DNA of 64,000 bases. Source: Terribacillus aidingensis. GTDB lineage: Bacteria; Bacillota; Bacilli; Bacillales; Amphibacillaceae. Under the pieces are notes generated by a model, which saw only the letters and a list, made by a program, of their open reading frames with translations, was not told the origin of the DNA and did not search any database. A program made the translations under genes and the position numbers. The first letter of the stretch is position 1. Each line of letters starts with the position of its first letter. Shown piece by piece: positions 38,870 to 47,535 of the stretch. The stretch is taken from the NCBI RefSeq assembly GCF_040703035.1, contig NZ_CP159996.1, positions 1,150,001 through 1,214,000 on the forward strand. Direction: 5' to 3'.

Positions 38870-39163
38870 ATGATTATCATCCACGCTAGAATGTCAGTTA
38901 AACCAGAGAAGAAAGAAGAATTCCTTCAAGAAATCGAAGCAGTTATGGAAGGAAGCCGTGCAGAAGCAGGTAATAACAGCTACGACCTATTCCAGGATCC
39001 AAAAGATGTTAACAGCTTTGTCATGGTGGAGAATTGGAAGGACATGGAGGCTGTCCAAGCACATAATACAAGCAGCCACTTCCAAAAATTCAGTGCAGCT
39101 GCCCAAGAAATGCTTAGTGCACCACTGGCAGCAGATGTGTATCAAGGTGAGAAATTGAATTAA
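38870..39163 (+). CDS. putative quinol monooxygenase (YgiN-like ABM protein)
   Basis: 97-residue ABM domain. The typical pattern is present: an N-terminal strand (IIHARMSVKPEKKEEF), NSYDLFQDPKD, and VMVENWKDMEAVQAHNTSSHF. It is a small dimeric ferredoxin-like fold that can oxidise quinols without a cofactor. AAGGAGAGAG lies before the ATG. It is third gene of the MarR operon, which ends in a terminator directly after it. Confidence 0.85.
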   Translation: MIIIHARMSVKPEKKEEFLQEIEAVMEGSRAEAGNNSYDLFQDPKDVNSFVMVENWKDMEAVQAHNTSSHFQKFSAAAQEMLSAPLAADVYQGEKLN

Positions 39164-39165
39164 TC

Positions 39166-39195
39166 AAAAAGGATGACCACAGTCATCCTTTTTCT
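39166..39195 (+). terminator. terminator of the marR operon
   Basis: AAAAAGGATGAC pairs with GTCATCCTTTTT around a four-base loop. Confidence 0.9.
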
Positions 39196-39386
39196 TTTAT
39201 CTTTAACGGAAGTATTCCTTCATAATATTCAATTGGACCTGCTTCGGAGATGATGAATTCACGAAAACCTTGTTCACTTACATCATGGAGAGCAGCTAAT
39301 AGGAGTGATCGGCCAAAACCTGAATCCATAGATATTTGATTTTTCTCTCGGGTTATAAAGACAACACGTTCGTCAGAAAAATTCAT
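39183..39386 (-). pseudogene. C-terminal remnant of a GNAT acetyltransferase
   Basis: Only 67 codons are open, and there is no ribosome binding site before the ATG. From about residue 22 the sequence FGRSLLLAALHDVSEQGF, followed by an AGPIEYYE-type segment, reads like the acetyl-CoA-binding helix and last strands of GNAT acetyltransferases, without the N-terminal half of the fold. The 5' end abuts the terminator of the arylamine N-acetyltransferase gene upstream on the same strand. The likely story is a deletion that removed the front of a GNAT gene. Confidence 0.55.
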
Positions 39387-39392
39387 ACATAC

Positions 39393-39423
39393 GAAAAAGA
39401 GACCGCATTTTATTGCGGCCTCT
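39393..39423 (-). terminator. terminator of the nat gene
   Basis: On the minus strand AGAGGCCGCA pairs with TGCGGTCTCT, followed by TTTTT. The nat stop codon lies in the loop, so the 5' arm is coding. Confidence 0.8.
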
Positions 39424-40183
39424 GGATGTCAAATTTAGTTTGTAACAATTTATTATATTCTTCCTCGTCAATCGTCTGCTTCTCAGGGACACCGTTCTGC
39501 CATTTCGTAAAGGAAGAAGGAGTGAGAATATACAGACCATCTGATGTCCTTCTTGTAAGCAGCGGTGACTTATTGAAAGGGGAAGCAGGATGTGTTTCAA
39601 TAATCTGCTGCATTTGTTCCAGTTCGGTCATGTCGGTAATCTGGTTTTCTACTGAGAAAAAATATCCTATACGCCAATCGTCGTCTCGATCCGCTAATTT
39701 TAAATCCAGCGTATAACCTTCATCAGCGGGAATAATACGGAATTGGCCATTAGCAGTTGCCATCATTTCACCTGACAAAGGAAGTGGAGCAAGAGGTATA
39801 TTAGCTCCAAATCCGGCATCGACAATATATTCTTCACCATCATGCTTCAAAAGGATAGTGACATGTGTATTACCAGTAGCACTCCAGTCATTTTTATCCT
39901 GATCGTAAATACAGGCAGATACTAACGTTACATCGAATCCGCTATCCTCTAAGAAATGATAAAGAAGCGTATTAAGTTCATAGCAAACGCCGCCTTCGCT
40001 GTGAATAAGGATTTTTTCCTGCAGACCTTCTTTTGATAGAAGACTTTTATGTTTCTCAATAATGCGCAGGTTCTCAAATGGAATGGACTGAGCAAAACGT
40101 TGTAATAGTATAGGAAGAGTCTCAAATGTCACTTCGCTATCCATATTGATTCGCTGTTGAAATAAGTTTCTGAATGATTGCAT
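39410..40183 (-). CDS. nat: arylamine N-acetyltransferase
   Basis: 257 residues, slightly shorter than the usual ~275. The Cys-His-Asp triad is complete: Cys67 in GGVCYELN, His107 in NTHVTILL and Asp122 in VDAGFG. The family acetylates arylamines and hydrazines from acetyl-CoA in the cytoplasm, usually as xenobiotic defence. The Arg that commonly precedes GGVC is Glu here, which may alter substrate preference. AGGAGG lies before the start. Confidence 0.92.
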   Translation of the reverse strand: MQSFRNLFQQRINMDSEVTFETLPILLQRFAQSIPFENLRIIEKHKSLLSKEGLQEKILIHSEGGVCYELNTLLYHFLEDSGFDVTLVSACIYDQDKNDWSATGNTHVTILLKHDGEEYIVDAGFGANIPLAPLPLSGEMMATANGQFRIIPADEGYTLDLKLADRDDDWRIGYFFSVENQITDMTELEQMQQIIETHPASPFNKSPLLTRRTSDGLYILTPSSFTKWQNGVPEKQTIDEEEYNKLLQTKFDIQRPQ

Positions 40184-40285
40184 CGTATTCCTCCTGACTC
40201 AGCTAGTATAAATACTTTGTATCAGAATTGCTTGCATCGTGCTTTTGTATCCTATATAATGACCAGATGAATATGGCAGATAGTT

Positions 40286-40372
40286 TTCTAGGGTTCCGCA
40301 GTTAATAGCTGGTCTGGTCCGAGAGAAAACGCACAGCAATGCTGTGACACGGAAGGATAAAAGCCTGGGAGA
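40286..40372 (+). ncRNA. guanidine-I (ykkC) riboswitch
   Basis: The conserved blocks are all present in order: CTAGGGTTCCG (from 40288), CTGGTCTGGTCCGAGAG (from 40309), ACACGG (from 40347), GGATAAAAGCC and GGGAGA. The last helix overlaps a transcription terminator. Directly downstream are two small multidrug resistance genes, the classical guanidine-exporter target of this riboswitch. Confidence 0.95.
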
Positions 40373-40395
40373 TTTCTATCTCCCGGGCTTTTTTT
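40363..40395 (+). terminator. riboswitch expression-platform terminator
   Basis: GCCTGGGAGA pairs with TCTCCCGGGC, followed by seven T residues. Guanidine binding upstream would prevent this hairpin and allow transcription of the exporter genes. Confidence 0.9.
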
Positions 40396-40412
40396 GATTG
40401 GAGGAAATGAAC

Positions 40413-40751
40413 ATGACAAAACAGTGGCTTAGCGTAGTGCTGGCAGGACTGATTGAAGTATTATGGGTTATTGGGTTAAAGCACGCAAATAATGGGCTTG
40501 AATGGTCGGGTACGATTGTTTGTATCCTGCTTAGCTTCTATTTGATGCTGCAGGCGAGCAAACATATGCCTGTCGGTACCGTATACGCAGTATTCGTCGG
40601 GATTGGGTCGACCGGTACCGTGATTGTGGATATGTTATTCTTCGGCGAACCTTTTAAACTGGCGAAGGTCGCGTTGATTGCAGTTCTTCTCATAGGTGTT
40701 ATTGGACTTAAGCTGGTAACTGGGGACAAACAGACAGAGGAGGGTGCCTGA
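40413..40751 (+). CDS. SMR guanidine exporter subunit (YkkC/GdmC type)
   Basis: 112 residues with four membrane helices. The membrane-embedded Glu expected to bind the cation is in the first helix (GLIEVLWVIGLKHA). The start at 40413 follows GGAGGAAA; an in-frame TTG 15 bases earlier overlaps that site. It overlaps the partner gene by one base, so a heterodimer is expected. The guanidine riboswitch upstream identifies the substrate as guanidinium rather than general drugs. Confidence 0.9.
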   Translation: MTKQWLSVVLAGLIEVLWVIGLKHANNGLEWSGTIVCILLSFYLMLQASKHMPVGTVYAVFVGIGSTGTVIVDMLFFGEPFKLAKVALIAVLLIGVIGLKLVTGDKQTEEGA

Positions 40752-41065
40752 TGGCTTGGATTGTGCTTATCATAGCAGGTATGTTTGAAGTGCTTGGTGT
40801 GACAATGATCAATAAACTAAATGAGAAGCCCAGCTTCAAGAACATCAGCTTATTCGTTCTCGGATTCGCCGGAAGCTTTGGCTGTTTATCCTATAGTATG
40901 TCGTATCTGCCGATGGGGACTGCTTATGCGATTTGGACCGGAATAGGAACTGCAGGCGGAGCAGTCGTCGGGATGCTTTTCTTCCAGGAATCGAAGGATT
41001 GGAAGAGACTCGTCTGTATTGCGCTGATCTTGGCTTCAGCTGTAGGTTTAAAACTGATTGCTTAA
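40751..41065 (+). CDS. SMR guanidine exporter subunit (YkkD/GdmD type)
   Basis: 104 residues with four membrane helices and the embedded Glu in AGMFEVLGVTMINKL; GTAYAIWTGIGTAGG in the third helix is a standard SMR motif. It is coupled to the preceding subunit. Paired SMR genes usually form antiparallel heterodimers with opposite loop charges. A terminator follows directly. Confidence 0.9.
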   Translation: MAWIVLIIAGMFEVLGVTMINKLNEKPSFKNISLFVLGFAGSFGCLSYSMSYLPMGTAYAIWTGIGTAGGAVVGMLFFQESKDWKRLVCIALILASAVGLKLIA

Positions 41066-41066
41066 A

Positions 41067-41101
41067 AGAAGAGCATGTGGAGACACATGCTCTTCTTTTA
41101 T
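41067..41101 (+). terminator. terminator of the guanidine-exporter operon
   Basis: AGAAGAGCATGTG pairs with CACATGCTCTTCT around a four-base loop, followed by TTTA. Confidence 0.9.
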
Positions 41102-41103
41102 TT

Positions 41104-41423
41104 AATACTAACGTTTTGTACGTACTTATTTACGTAAAATAATTGTAAAGTCCTTTTTTGCTACAATTCGTCTTAATTTTGCAAAAAACCTCAAATTACC
41201 AGTTTATAAGACTATTATAATGGTACTATATTATTTCTTTTCCTAAACCGGGATATCTGCCTATAGAGTCTCGGGACTTAACGCTTAATTTCTGGAAATC
41301 GTTTCATACTCCGTTGACTTTAAATTTTCCTTTCTTTAGGATTTATTTTAGAAGGTAATGGGTATACATTTATTGGAATCGTTACAACCTTCTGTAAAAT
41401 TAATTAAATGAGGAGCTGAGCAA
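41104..41423 (+). other. 320-bp region upstream of the T7SS operon
   Basis: No ORF. AT-rich with a TATAAT at 41216-41221 but no convincing -35 at standard spacing. The esxA ribosome binding site (GAGGAG) lies at the 3' end. This presumably holds the main T7SS promoter and its activator sites, none of which is recognisable to me. Confidence 0.5.
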
Positions 41424-41720
41424 ATGTCAGGACAAATTCGCATGACCCCTGAGCAGTTACAAAACCATGCAAAGAGATATGGTAAGGGTTCTCAAACAAT
41501 TGATGACGTTCTTACAGATCTAAGTAATCTGCAGGTACAACTTCGTTCAGAGTGGGAAGGTAGAGCTTTCGATCGTTTTGATGATCAATTCATCCAGCTG
41601 AAGCCTAAAGTTCAAGAGTTCTCCCAGCTTATGCTAGATATCCAGCAGCAGCTCGAGAAAACAGCTCAAGCAGTACAAGAGCAGGACGAAGCACTATCAC
41701 AAAACTTCGGATTCAGATAA
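41424..41720 (+). CDS. esxA: WXG100 protein EsxA/YukE
   Basis: 98 residues, helical hairpin with the central WEG turn (SEWEGRAFDRFDDQF), typical of secreted WXG100 substrates and structural partners of T7SS. The start follows GAGGAG. It is first gene of the ess-like cluster and is separated from esaA by 179 bp carrying a stable hairpin, which would allow it to be made in excess over the membrane components, as is usual for EsxA. Confidence 0.95.
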   Translation: MSGQIRMTPEQLQNHAKRYGKGSQTIDDVLTDLSNLQVQLRSEWEGRAFDRFDDQFIQLKPKVQEFSQLMLDIQQQLEKTAQAVQEQDEALSQNFGFR

Positions 41721-41765
41721 GCACCCAACTGGCTGCTGTTTGACCGTCGCATCACACGACAGGGT

Positions 41766-41795
41766 GGGCTGCATGACGCACGCGTTATGTAGCCC
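41766..41795 (+). promoter_or_regulatory. intercistronic hairpin between esxA and esaA
   Basis: GGGCTGCATGAC (41766-41777) and GTTATGTAGCCC (41784-41795) pair fully, with two G-U pairs, around GCACGC. No T run follows directly, so it is more likely a transcript-stabilising or partial-attenuation structure than a full terminator. Confidence 0.55.
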
Positions 41796-41899
41796 AATTA
41801 CTGTAAAAAAACAAGTTTTGTGTATCATCCATCATTACCATAAACGATACTTGAAAACACATACTATACAAACTGGAGACACCAGGAGTTGAGAATACA

Positions 41900-44800
41900 T
41901 TGAAAAAGTTTGATAAAAGATGGATTTTATTTTTAGTACTTATCGTATTGCTAGCGTCTGGTTTATCTTACTTAACCTTGCACCAGGAAACGACGAAGAC
42001 AGCGGAACAGCCGCAAACACAGAATATGTCGGTTGCACTTGTAAATGAAGACCAAGGTTCTACGTTTAATGGTACCGAGCTTGCCTTCGGGGATGCCTTT
42101 GTCAATTCGGTTAGTGAGAATGAGAATCATGAGTGGTTCGTCGTAAGTCGGGGAGTTGCGGAAAGCGGCTTGAAGAATAATACATACGATATGATGATCG
42201 TAATTCCCAATGACTTTTCGGAGAAATCACTCAATATCACTGCTGAAGCACCTGAGCAAGTAGTGCTGCAGTATAAGATCAATGCATCTGAAAATCCGCG
42301 TATGAAGGAAGAAGCGGAGAAAACAGCAAGTGATATCCTGAATGATTTTAACAGAAGAGTTATTGATGTGTATTTTGCCAGCATCATCGGGAATCTGCAG
42401 AATGCACAAGATAACATTGGTCAGATGGTCAACCGTCAAGCGGCATATACGAATTCCTATAACTCAAATGTGTTCCAGCCATTGTCTGGCTACACCGATC
42501 AATTCGGTATGGTAAGAGACAATACCGAAGTTTCAAAAGAAAGCTTCACAAGTTTCGGTGAGCTGCTGGCTTCTTATGAAGATCAGCTAGTTGACGAAAC
42601 GCAGCTCGGAGAAGACTTCGTCAGCAACCTGGACGAAGTGATGAATTTAAAAGAAACGAATAACACGGAACTTATAAACTTCCAGGATCAAATCAATCAA
42701 TTCAGTCAAGGTTTGACGGCTGGGGAAGTCGACCAGCGACTGGATCAGCTTGTTGCTGCCAATGAAGCAATCAACCGTCAATTCGCAGCAAGTCAGCAGA
42801 ATGCTGTTGATACAGTTATGAACCGTCCAGTTACATCATTAAATACGACTAATATCTATTCGGGTTCTGTATCACTACAGCAGCAGCTGCAGGATTCCTC
42901 TAAAAGAGTTGCAGCCTTACAGCAGGATATTGATGCGTATCTGACGGAAAGCAATGAGCAATTCAGGGCTAAGATCGAGGATAGAATCAGGAATACGATT
43001 GAGGAAGAGCTTGATGAAGATCAGTATTTAAATATCAATGCGCTGTTTGAAGACCCTAATCAAGTTGCTGTTAATAGAATTAACCGAGCTATTGGAAAGC
43101 TGCCTTCTTTGAATATTGAAGATTTTCAAAATGTAGGCTTGCCTGATAGTACAGTAAATGAGATTACGAATGTCATTGCAATGACAGAAAAATATCAGAA
43201 TGAAATTAAGAATGTAAACATTGATCGGGATCCTTCCCCTATTTTGAAAGATGAATTTGACAGATTGAATGAGAAGCTGACAGGAGAAGGTGTTCAGGTA
43301 ACAGATAGTGTCAACATTCCTGAAAATAAAAAAGAAGGACAGATTTTCCGTTTACAAGTTCCAGAAGGTTTCAAAGTTAGTCATTTGGGAATCCAGCTTC
43401 CAGGTGAAGCAGAGCAGTCTTACACAGGAGCAATAGAAAGTGGCGAAGTAAAATTACCAGCCAACCGTGAGGGCGAATTTAAGGTGAATCTCACCCTGCG
43501 GAAAGAAGAAGGAAGCTTCGATGTTTACAAGCCCATCGATTGGAGCTGGACTTTAGAGCAGAAGGATATAGGAGATGTAGATAAACCAGATGATTTGGCT
43601 TATGCACCTACAAAAGGAAATCTACTTGCAACTACCCAAATCAAAAATGACGATAACCAGCGAGTTGAAGAAGATGCGGTTACCGAAGAAGATACACCAG
43701 CAGAAGATACATCATCTGATAATGGAGAAAATGATCAAACTGCGCCTGAAGAAGGAAACCAGCCTGATGAAGATAATGCTGAAACTCCAGTAACTCCGCC
43801 TGATAATGATCAGGGTGAAAACCCAGGTGAAGGAGGAACCGATCAGCCAAGTGAACCAGGTGAGGGCGAAGAACCAGGAGATTCCAACGAACAGCCAGGC
43901 AGTGATAAACCAGATGAAGAAGATAAAGATGAGCCTGAGAAGCTCTATATCAAAGACAATATCATCGAGCATCAAATCAGTACGCCTGTAGAAGACTTGG
44001 ATGATACGACTGAGACATTGATTCGCACTGTGACAAATACAATCACTGCGTATCAAGAACTTGGCTCACTATACGAAAGTTATTATGGTTTTGGATTGCA
44101 TGGACTACCAGATGATTTTAGTTCCACAAGCTTAAATGATTTGGCTACCAATGACTCCCTGTATTACTTATTTAAGAAAAAAGACATTAAGGATCTTCTT
44201 GCAGGCTATATGACGAACCAAATCACTGGCAGCGTTACAGAACAGCTTCAAACACCAGCGGAAGCATTCCGTCAGCAAGTAGGAGACTACCAGTCGCGAG
44301 TACAGCAAGCTATCGCAGATGCTGATACACTAACTGGCCAGGTTGCCGCAACGACTGAACAAGCAGCGGTCTTGAATGACAATGTCAGCCGGACATTAGA
44401 AGATGTAGCAGCATGGCGCGAACAAATGATGACGGTACTGGATGGTCAGACAGAAATCCAAACGAATGCCCAGGGTGAGCAGGAAGCTGTCCTGACATTA
44501 GGCAGTGAATTCCAGCCGCTTCTAATGTCGAGTCAGTCATTAGCTGAGCAAGCACAAAGTAATACGAATACAGCTGATCAAGTATATGAAACCTTCGATA
44601 ATATTGATACGCAAGCTAGAGAAATCGAAGAGAGCGGTACAAATCTAGTAAGCGATGCGGAGACGCTTGCTTCCAATCTGACAGACAAGCTGTCGGATGA
44701 TCAGAACTTCACGGAGAACTTCACGGAAGTGCTGGCAAACAGCCGAGTCGGTGACAGGCAGAATGAAAATCTATATGATTTCCTTTCCAATCCTGTCCAG

Positions 44801-45436
44801 ACAAGCAATGAAGGTACGATAGCAGCACAAGCCGAGACGATTTTCACGCCTTATTATCTAGTGCTGATCAGTTTCATTGTCGTTCTCTTCACGGCTTATG
44901 TCATCTCTACGTTGCATATGAGACGAAAACAGGATGATCAATTTGCATCAGATATATCACTAATGGTACAGCACGCACCAATCACTATCATTACAGCGGG
45001 TATTGGTCTGTTGGAAGGTATCGTCATTGGTATTGTATCCAGCTACTATTTGCCAATTGACGATTTGAACAAACTGCAATTGACAGCTGTCATGGCTCTC
45101 CTTATCACGGCGATGCTGTTGATAGCGACTTACTTGTTAAGACAGATGAAAATGATCGGAATGTTCATCCTGCTGGCGATATTCAGTTTGTATCTGTTCT
45201 TTACAGATGCGATCGGTACAGCAAGCACAGCATTCCCGACAATTGAGAAGTTTTCTCCTCTTCAATACATGGAAACATTCATGCTTCGTATTGTAGAAGG
45301 CTCGGTCAACTATGTTGTTGCGATATTTGCACTAGTCATCGCAGCGGCTGTAGGTGCCTTAGCCAACCTATTGGTCATTAGCCAATCGGATAAAGGAGTA
45401 GATAATGCCGATGACAACCAAACGGAAGCTGGTTGA
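41900..45436 (+). CDS. esaA: T7SS membrane protein EsaA/YueB
   Basis: 1178 residues, larger than B. subtilis YueB. One N-terminal membrane helix (about 8-25), a very long extracellular region, and about five helices from residue 985 on (for example LVLISFIVVLFTAYVIS). EsaA forms the extracellular stalk of the secretion machine; YueB is the SPP1 phage receptor. A low-complexity acidic, Pro/Gly-rich linker lies at about residues 585-680, between the N-terminal half and a second helical half. TTG start with CAGGAG upstream. It overlaps essA by 32 bp. Confidence 0.93.
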   Translation: MKKFDKRWILFLVLIVLLASGLSYLTLHQETTKTAEQPQTQNMSVALVNEDQGSTFNGTELAFGDAFVNSVSENENHEWFVVSRGVAESGLKNNTYDMMIVIPNDFSEKSLNITAEAPEQVVLQYKINASENPRMKEEAEKTASDILNDFNRRVIDVYFASIIGNLQNAQDNIGQMVNRQAAYTNSYNSNVFQPLSGYTDQFGMVRDNTEVSKESFTSFGELLASYEDQLVDETQLGEDFVSNLDEVMNLKETNNTELINFQDQINQFSQGLTAGEVDQRLDQLVAANEAINRQFAASQQNAVDTVMNRPVTSLNTTNIYSGSVSLQQQLQDSSKRVAALQQDIDAYLTESNEQFRAKIEDRIRNTIEEELDEDQYLNINALFEDPNQVAVNRINRAIGKLPSLNIEDFQNVGLPDSTVNEITNVIAMTEKYQNEIKNVNIDRDPSPILKDEFDRLNEKLTGEGVQVTDSVNIPENKKEGQIFRLQVPEGFKVSHLGIQLPGEAEQSYTGAIESGEVKLPANREGEFKVNLTLRKEEGSFDVYKPIDWSWTLEQKDIGDVDKPDDLAYAPTKGNLLATTQIKNDDNQRVEEDAVTEEDTPAEDTSSDNGENDQTAPEEGNQPDEDNAETPVTPPDNDQGENPGEGGTDQPSEPGEGEEPGDSNEQPGSDKPDEEDKDEPEKLYIKDNIIEHQISTPVEDLDDTTETLIRTVTNTITAYQELGSLYESYYGFGLHGLPDDFSSTSLNDLATNDSLYYLFKKKDIKDLLAGYMTNQITGSVTEQLQTPAEAFRQQVGDYQSRVQQAIADADTLTGQVAATTEQAAVLNDNVSRTLEDVAAWREQMMTVLDGQTEIQTNAQGEQEAVLTLGSEFQPLLMSSQSLAEQAQSNTNTADQVYETFDNIDTQAREIEESGTNLVSDAETLASNLTDKLSDDQNFTENFTEVLANSRVGDRQNENLYDFLSNPVQTSNEGTIAAQAETIFTPYYLVLISFIVVLFTAYVISTLHMRRKQDDQFASDISLMVQHAPITIITAGIGLLEGIVIGIVSSYYLPIDDLNKLQLTAVMALLITAMLLIATYLLRQMKMIGMFILLAIFSLYLFFTDAIGTASTAFPTIEKFSPLQYMETFMLRIVEGSVNYVVAIFALVIAAAVGALANLLVISQSDKGVDNADDNQTEAG

Positions 45437-45908
45437 TTTGGCGTTCATATTCACCATTATTCTGCTGATACTTCTACCTATAGAAGTATCAGCAGAAACT
45501 AATTCTGATGAAAATGAACGTGGAAGTCTGCAGATGCAAATCGACCGTATACAAAAGCAAAAAGATGTTGGGACAGATAACCAGGAAACGGAGAAGGAAA
45601 AAGTTTTCCCAGGACTATTCAATGAGGAAACGACAGATGAAATTCAGCAAAAAGCGGAAGGCAAAAGAGCGGATGTAGAATCATTGCGAGATAGTGTTTT
45701 TACACTGGACATCAATAAGCAATCTTCATTAGAGGAAGTGCAGGATACATTATTTACCGCAGACTATACCTCTGAAGCTGCCAGTGGTCAGAAGGCAGCG
45801 GATCAAGCTGAAGAGGATTCCGGAAATGGAGTACTTTATTTCCTAATTGGAATAGCGCTCGCGTTATGCATCGGCTTATATATGATGATGCGAAAATTAT
45901 TAGACTAG
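45405..45908 (+). CDS. essA: T7SS component EssA/YueC
   Basis: 167 residues. N-terminal signal-like helix (residues 9-30), a polar extracellular middle rich in Glu/Gln with RADVESLRDSVFTLD, and a C-terminal membrane helix (about 143-161, LYFLIGIALALCIGLYMMM). EssA is a small membrane subunit required for secretion in S. aureus. Its start overlaps the esaA end, and esaB follows 10 bp downstream, so the genes are coupled. Confidence 0.85.
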   Translation: MPMTTKRKLVDLAFIFTIILLILLPIEVSAETNSDENERGSLQMQIDRIQKQKDVGTDNQETEKEKVFPGLFNEETTDEIQQKAEGKRADVESLRDSVFTLDINKQSSLEEVQDTLFTADYTSEAASGQKAADQAEEDSGNGVLYFLIGIALALCIGLYMMMRKLLD

Positions 45909-45918
45909 GAGAAAGACG

Positions 45919-46173
45919 ATGGCCAACACGAAACATATTAACGTCACGATGGACTTCCAATCTGTCAGCGGAGAAGGATCTGTCTATGACTTGCGAATCC
46001 CCACCCAACTAACGGTGAAGCAGCTGCTTCATCACGTAATGGATACATTGCATATCGAAATAAATGACATTCATTCCACGATCAAGATCGTAACCAAGCA
46101 TCTTGTCCTGGCGGATGATGACTATCTAAGAGACTATCCAGTCACAGACGGCGATGTACTCGTAGTCTTATAA
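45919..46173 (+). CDS. esaB: ubiquitin-like T7SS protein EsaB/YukD
   Basis: 84 residues, beta-grasp fold of the YukD family; pattern HINVTMDF at the first strand and YPVTDGDVLVVL at the end. It lacks the C-terminal diglycine of ubiquitin, as usual. Cytoplasmic; needed for full T7SS activity by an unresolved mechanism. GGAGAAAG lies before the ATG. Confidence 0.9.
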   Translation: MANTKHINVTMDFQSVSGEGSVYDLRIPTQLTVKQLLHHVMDTLHIEINDIHSTIKIVTKHLVLADDDYLRDYPVTDGDVLVVL

Positions 46174-46216
46174 TGTAAAGAGCCGTGTGTGCCAATTGTG
46201 AAGGAGCCAGCAAAAC

Positions 46217-47491
46217 ATGAATGAGAGAAAAATAGAATTGGATAAAGCTACATATACCCTACAGCAGGATAAACAAACTATCCGGATAACAATGCCCAAA
46301 TCACAAACCTCGGTAAAAGATATCCGGCAGCTTCATTTGATGCACCAACCTTCCGATCAGTTTGTACCAATGGAGGTACAAGAAGAGGAAGATACTTTAG
46401 CTTTCATCTACAACACCAATCCCAACCATAAAAAGTGGTCTGACGTCCAAAAGCTGCGTCAAGATGATAAACTGCGCATTTTGAGCAATATTGGCAAACT
46501 TGAACGCTTTTTGTCCAGTCGGATTACGTTTTTCCTTCATCCTGACAATCTCGTCTTCGATGAGAACTTGATGCCGCAAGTGATTCATCGCGGTGTCCGT
46601 GAAATCGTACCCCCATTCGATATGCAGTCAGAGACATTCCTTAAACAATATAAATGCTTGAGCATCGCCATGTTCTCGAAGAAATATTCATTCGATCAGC
46701 TTTATCATGGCTCCCTTGAGAATGCAAATGAATCAGATTTTGAGAAGAAGATCCAAAAGCTTGAAACGATTGAAGCATTAAGACAATTCCTGCGAGAGAG
46801 CTATGCAAAGGAACAGAAAAAAACGGATAAGACGATGAGCTTTTTACCGACAAAACGTTTTAGGTTATATAAACGCTTATCCATCATCATGATTATCCTT
46901 AGTGTTTTGCTGGCAGCGCCGCTTGTTTACTTTGCGCTGATCAAGGACCCTTTCCAAGATAAGCAATTGGAAGCGCACGGTGAGTTCCTAGCGGACAATT
47001 ACAATGACGTTATTTCAACTTTGGCAGAAGAGGATCCGGAAAAGCTGCCGAGCCAGACCAAATATGCACTGGCGTATTCCTATATCCAGGTAGAAGCTTT
47101 ATCTGATGAAGAAAAAGAATCAATTTTAAAAAATGTATCCTTGAAGAGTGACCAAGATTATCTGCTTTATTGGATCTATAACGGTCGTGGAGAATTCGAT
47201 ACTTCCTTGAATAAAGCCAAGTATATTGATGATCCGCAGCTGATTATCTACGGCTTGATCAAGAAAATCGAACAAGTGAAGAACAATCCGGATCTATCGG
47301 GTACGGATCGTGACAGACAAGTTGAAGATTTCCAAAATCAGCTGGATAAATTGCTGGAAGAATATAATATGGATCCTCTTGGTGAGGAATCCGGTAGTGA
47401 AGCGGCACCTGATCAGGAAGCTGCAACAGAGGAACAGCAAAACACTGAGGATCAAAATGCTGATGAAAATAAGCAAGAAGAAGAGAAATGA
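46217..47491 (+). CDS. essB: T7SS component EssB/YukC
   Basis: 424 residues. Cytoplasmic pseudokinase-like domain (1-220), single membrane helix (about 224-243, LSIIMIILSVLLAAPLVYFA), then an extracellular helical domain and a Gln/Glu-rich acidic tail of about 30 residues. EssB/YukC bridges the ATPase to the outer-face components. GAAGGAG lies before the ATG. The order before essC is the same in staphylococci. Confidence 0.92.
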   Translation: MNERKIELDKATYTLQQDKQTIRITMPKSQTSVKDIRQLHLMHQPSDQFVPMEVQEEEDTLAFIYNTNPNHKKWSDVQKLRQDDKLRILSNIGKLERFLSSRITFFLHPDNLVFDENLMPQVIHRGVREIVPPFDMQSETFLKQYKCLSIAMFSKKYSFDQLYHGSLENANESDFEKKIQKLETIEALRQFLRESYAKEQKKTDKTMSFLPTKRFRLYKRLSIIMIILSVLLAAPLVYFALIKDPFQDKQLEAHGEFLADNYNDVISTLAEEDPEKLPSQTKYALAYSYIQVEALSDEEKESILKNVSLKSDQDYLLYWIYNGRGEFDTSLNKAKYIDDPQLIIYGLIKKIEQVKNNPDLSGTDRDRQVEDFQNQLDKLLEEYNMDPLGEESGSEAAPDQEAATEEQQNTEDQNADENKQEEEK

Positions 47492-47535
47492 TGTTTTCAG
47501 CGATGGATGGAGTGCATAGAGAGGAAGAAGAATAG

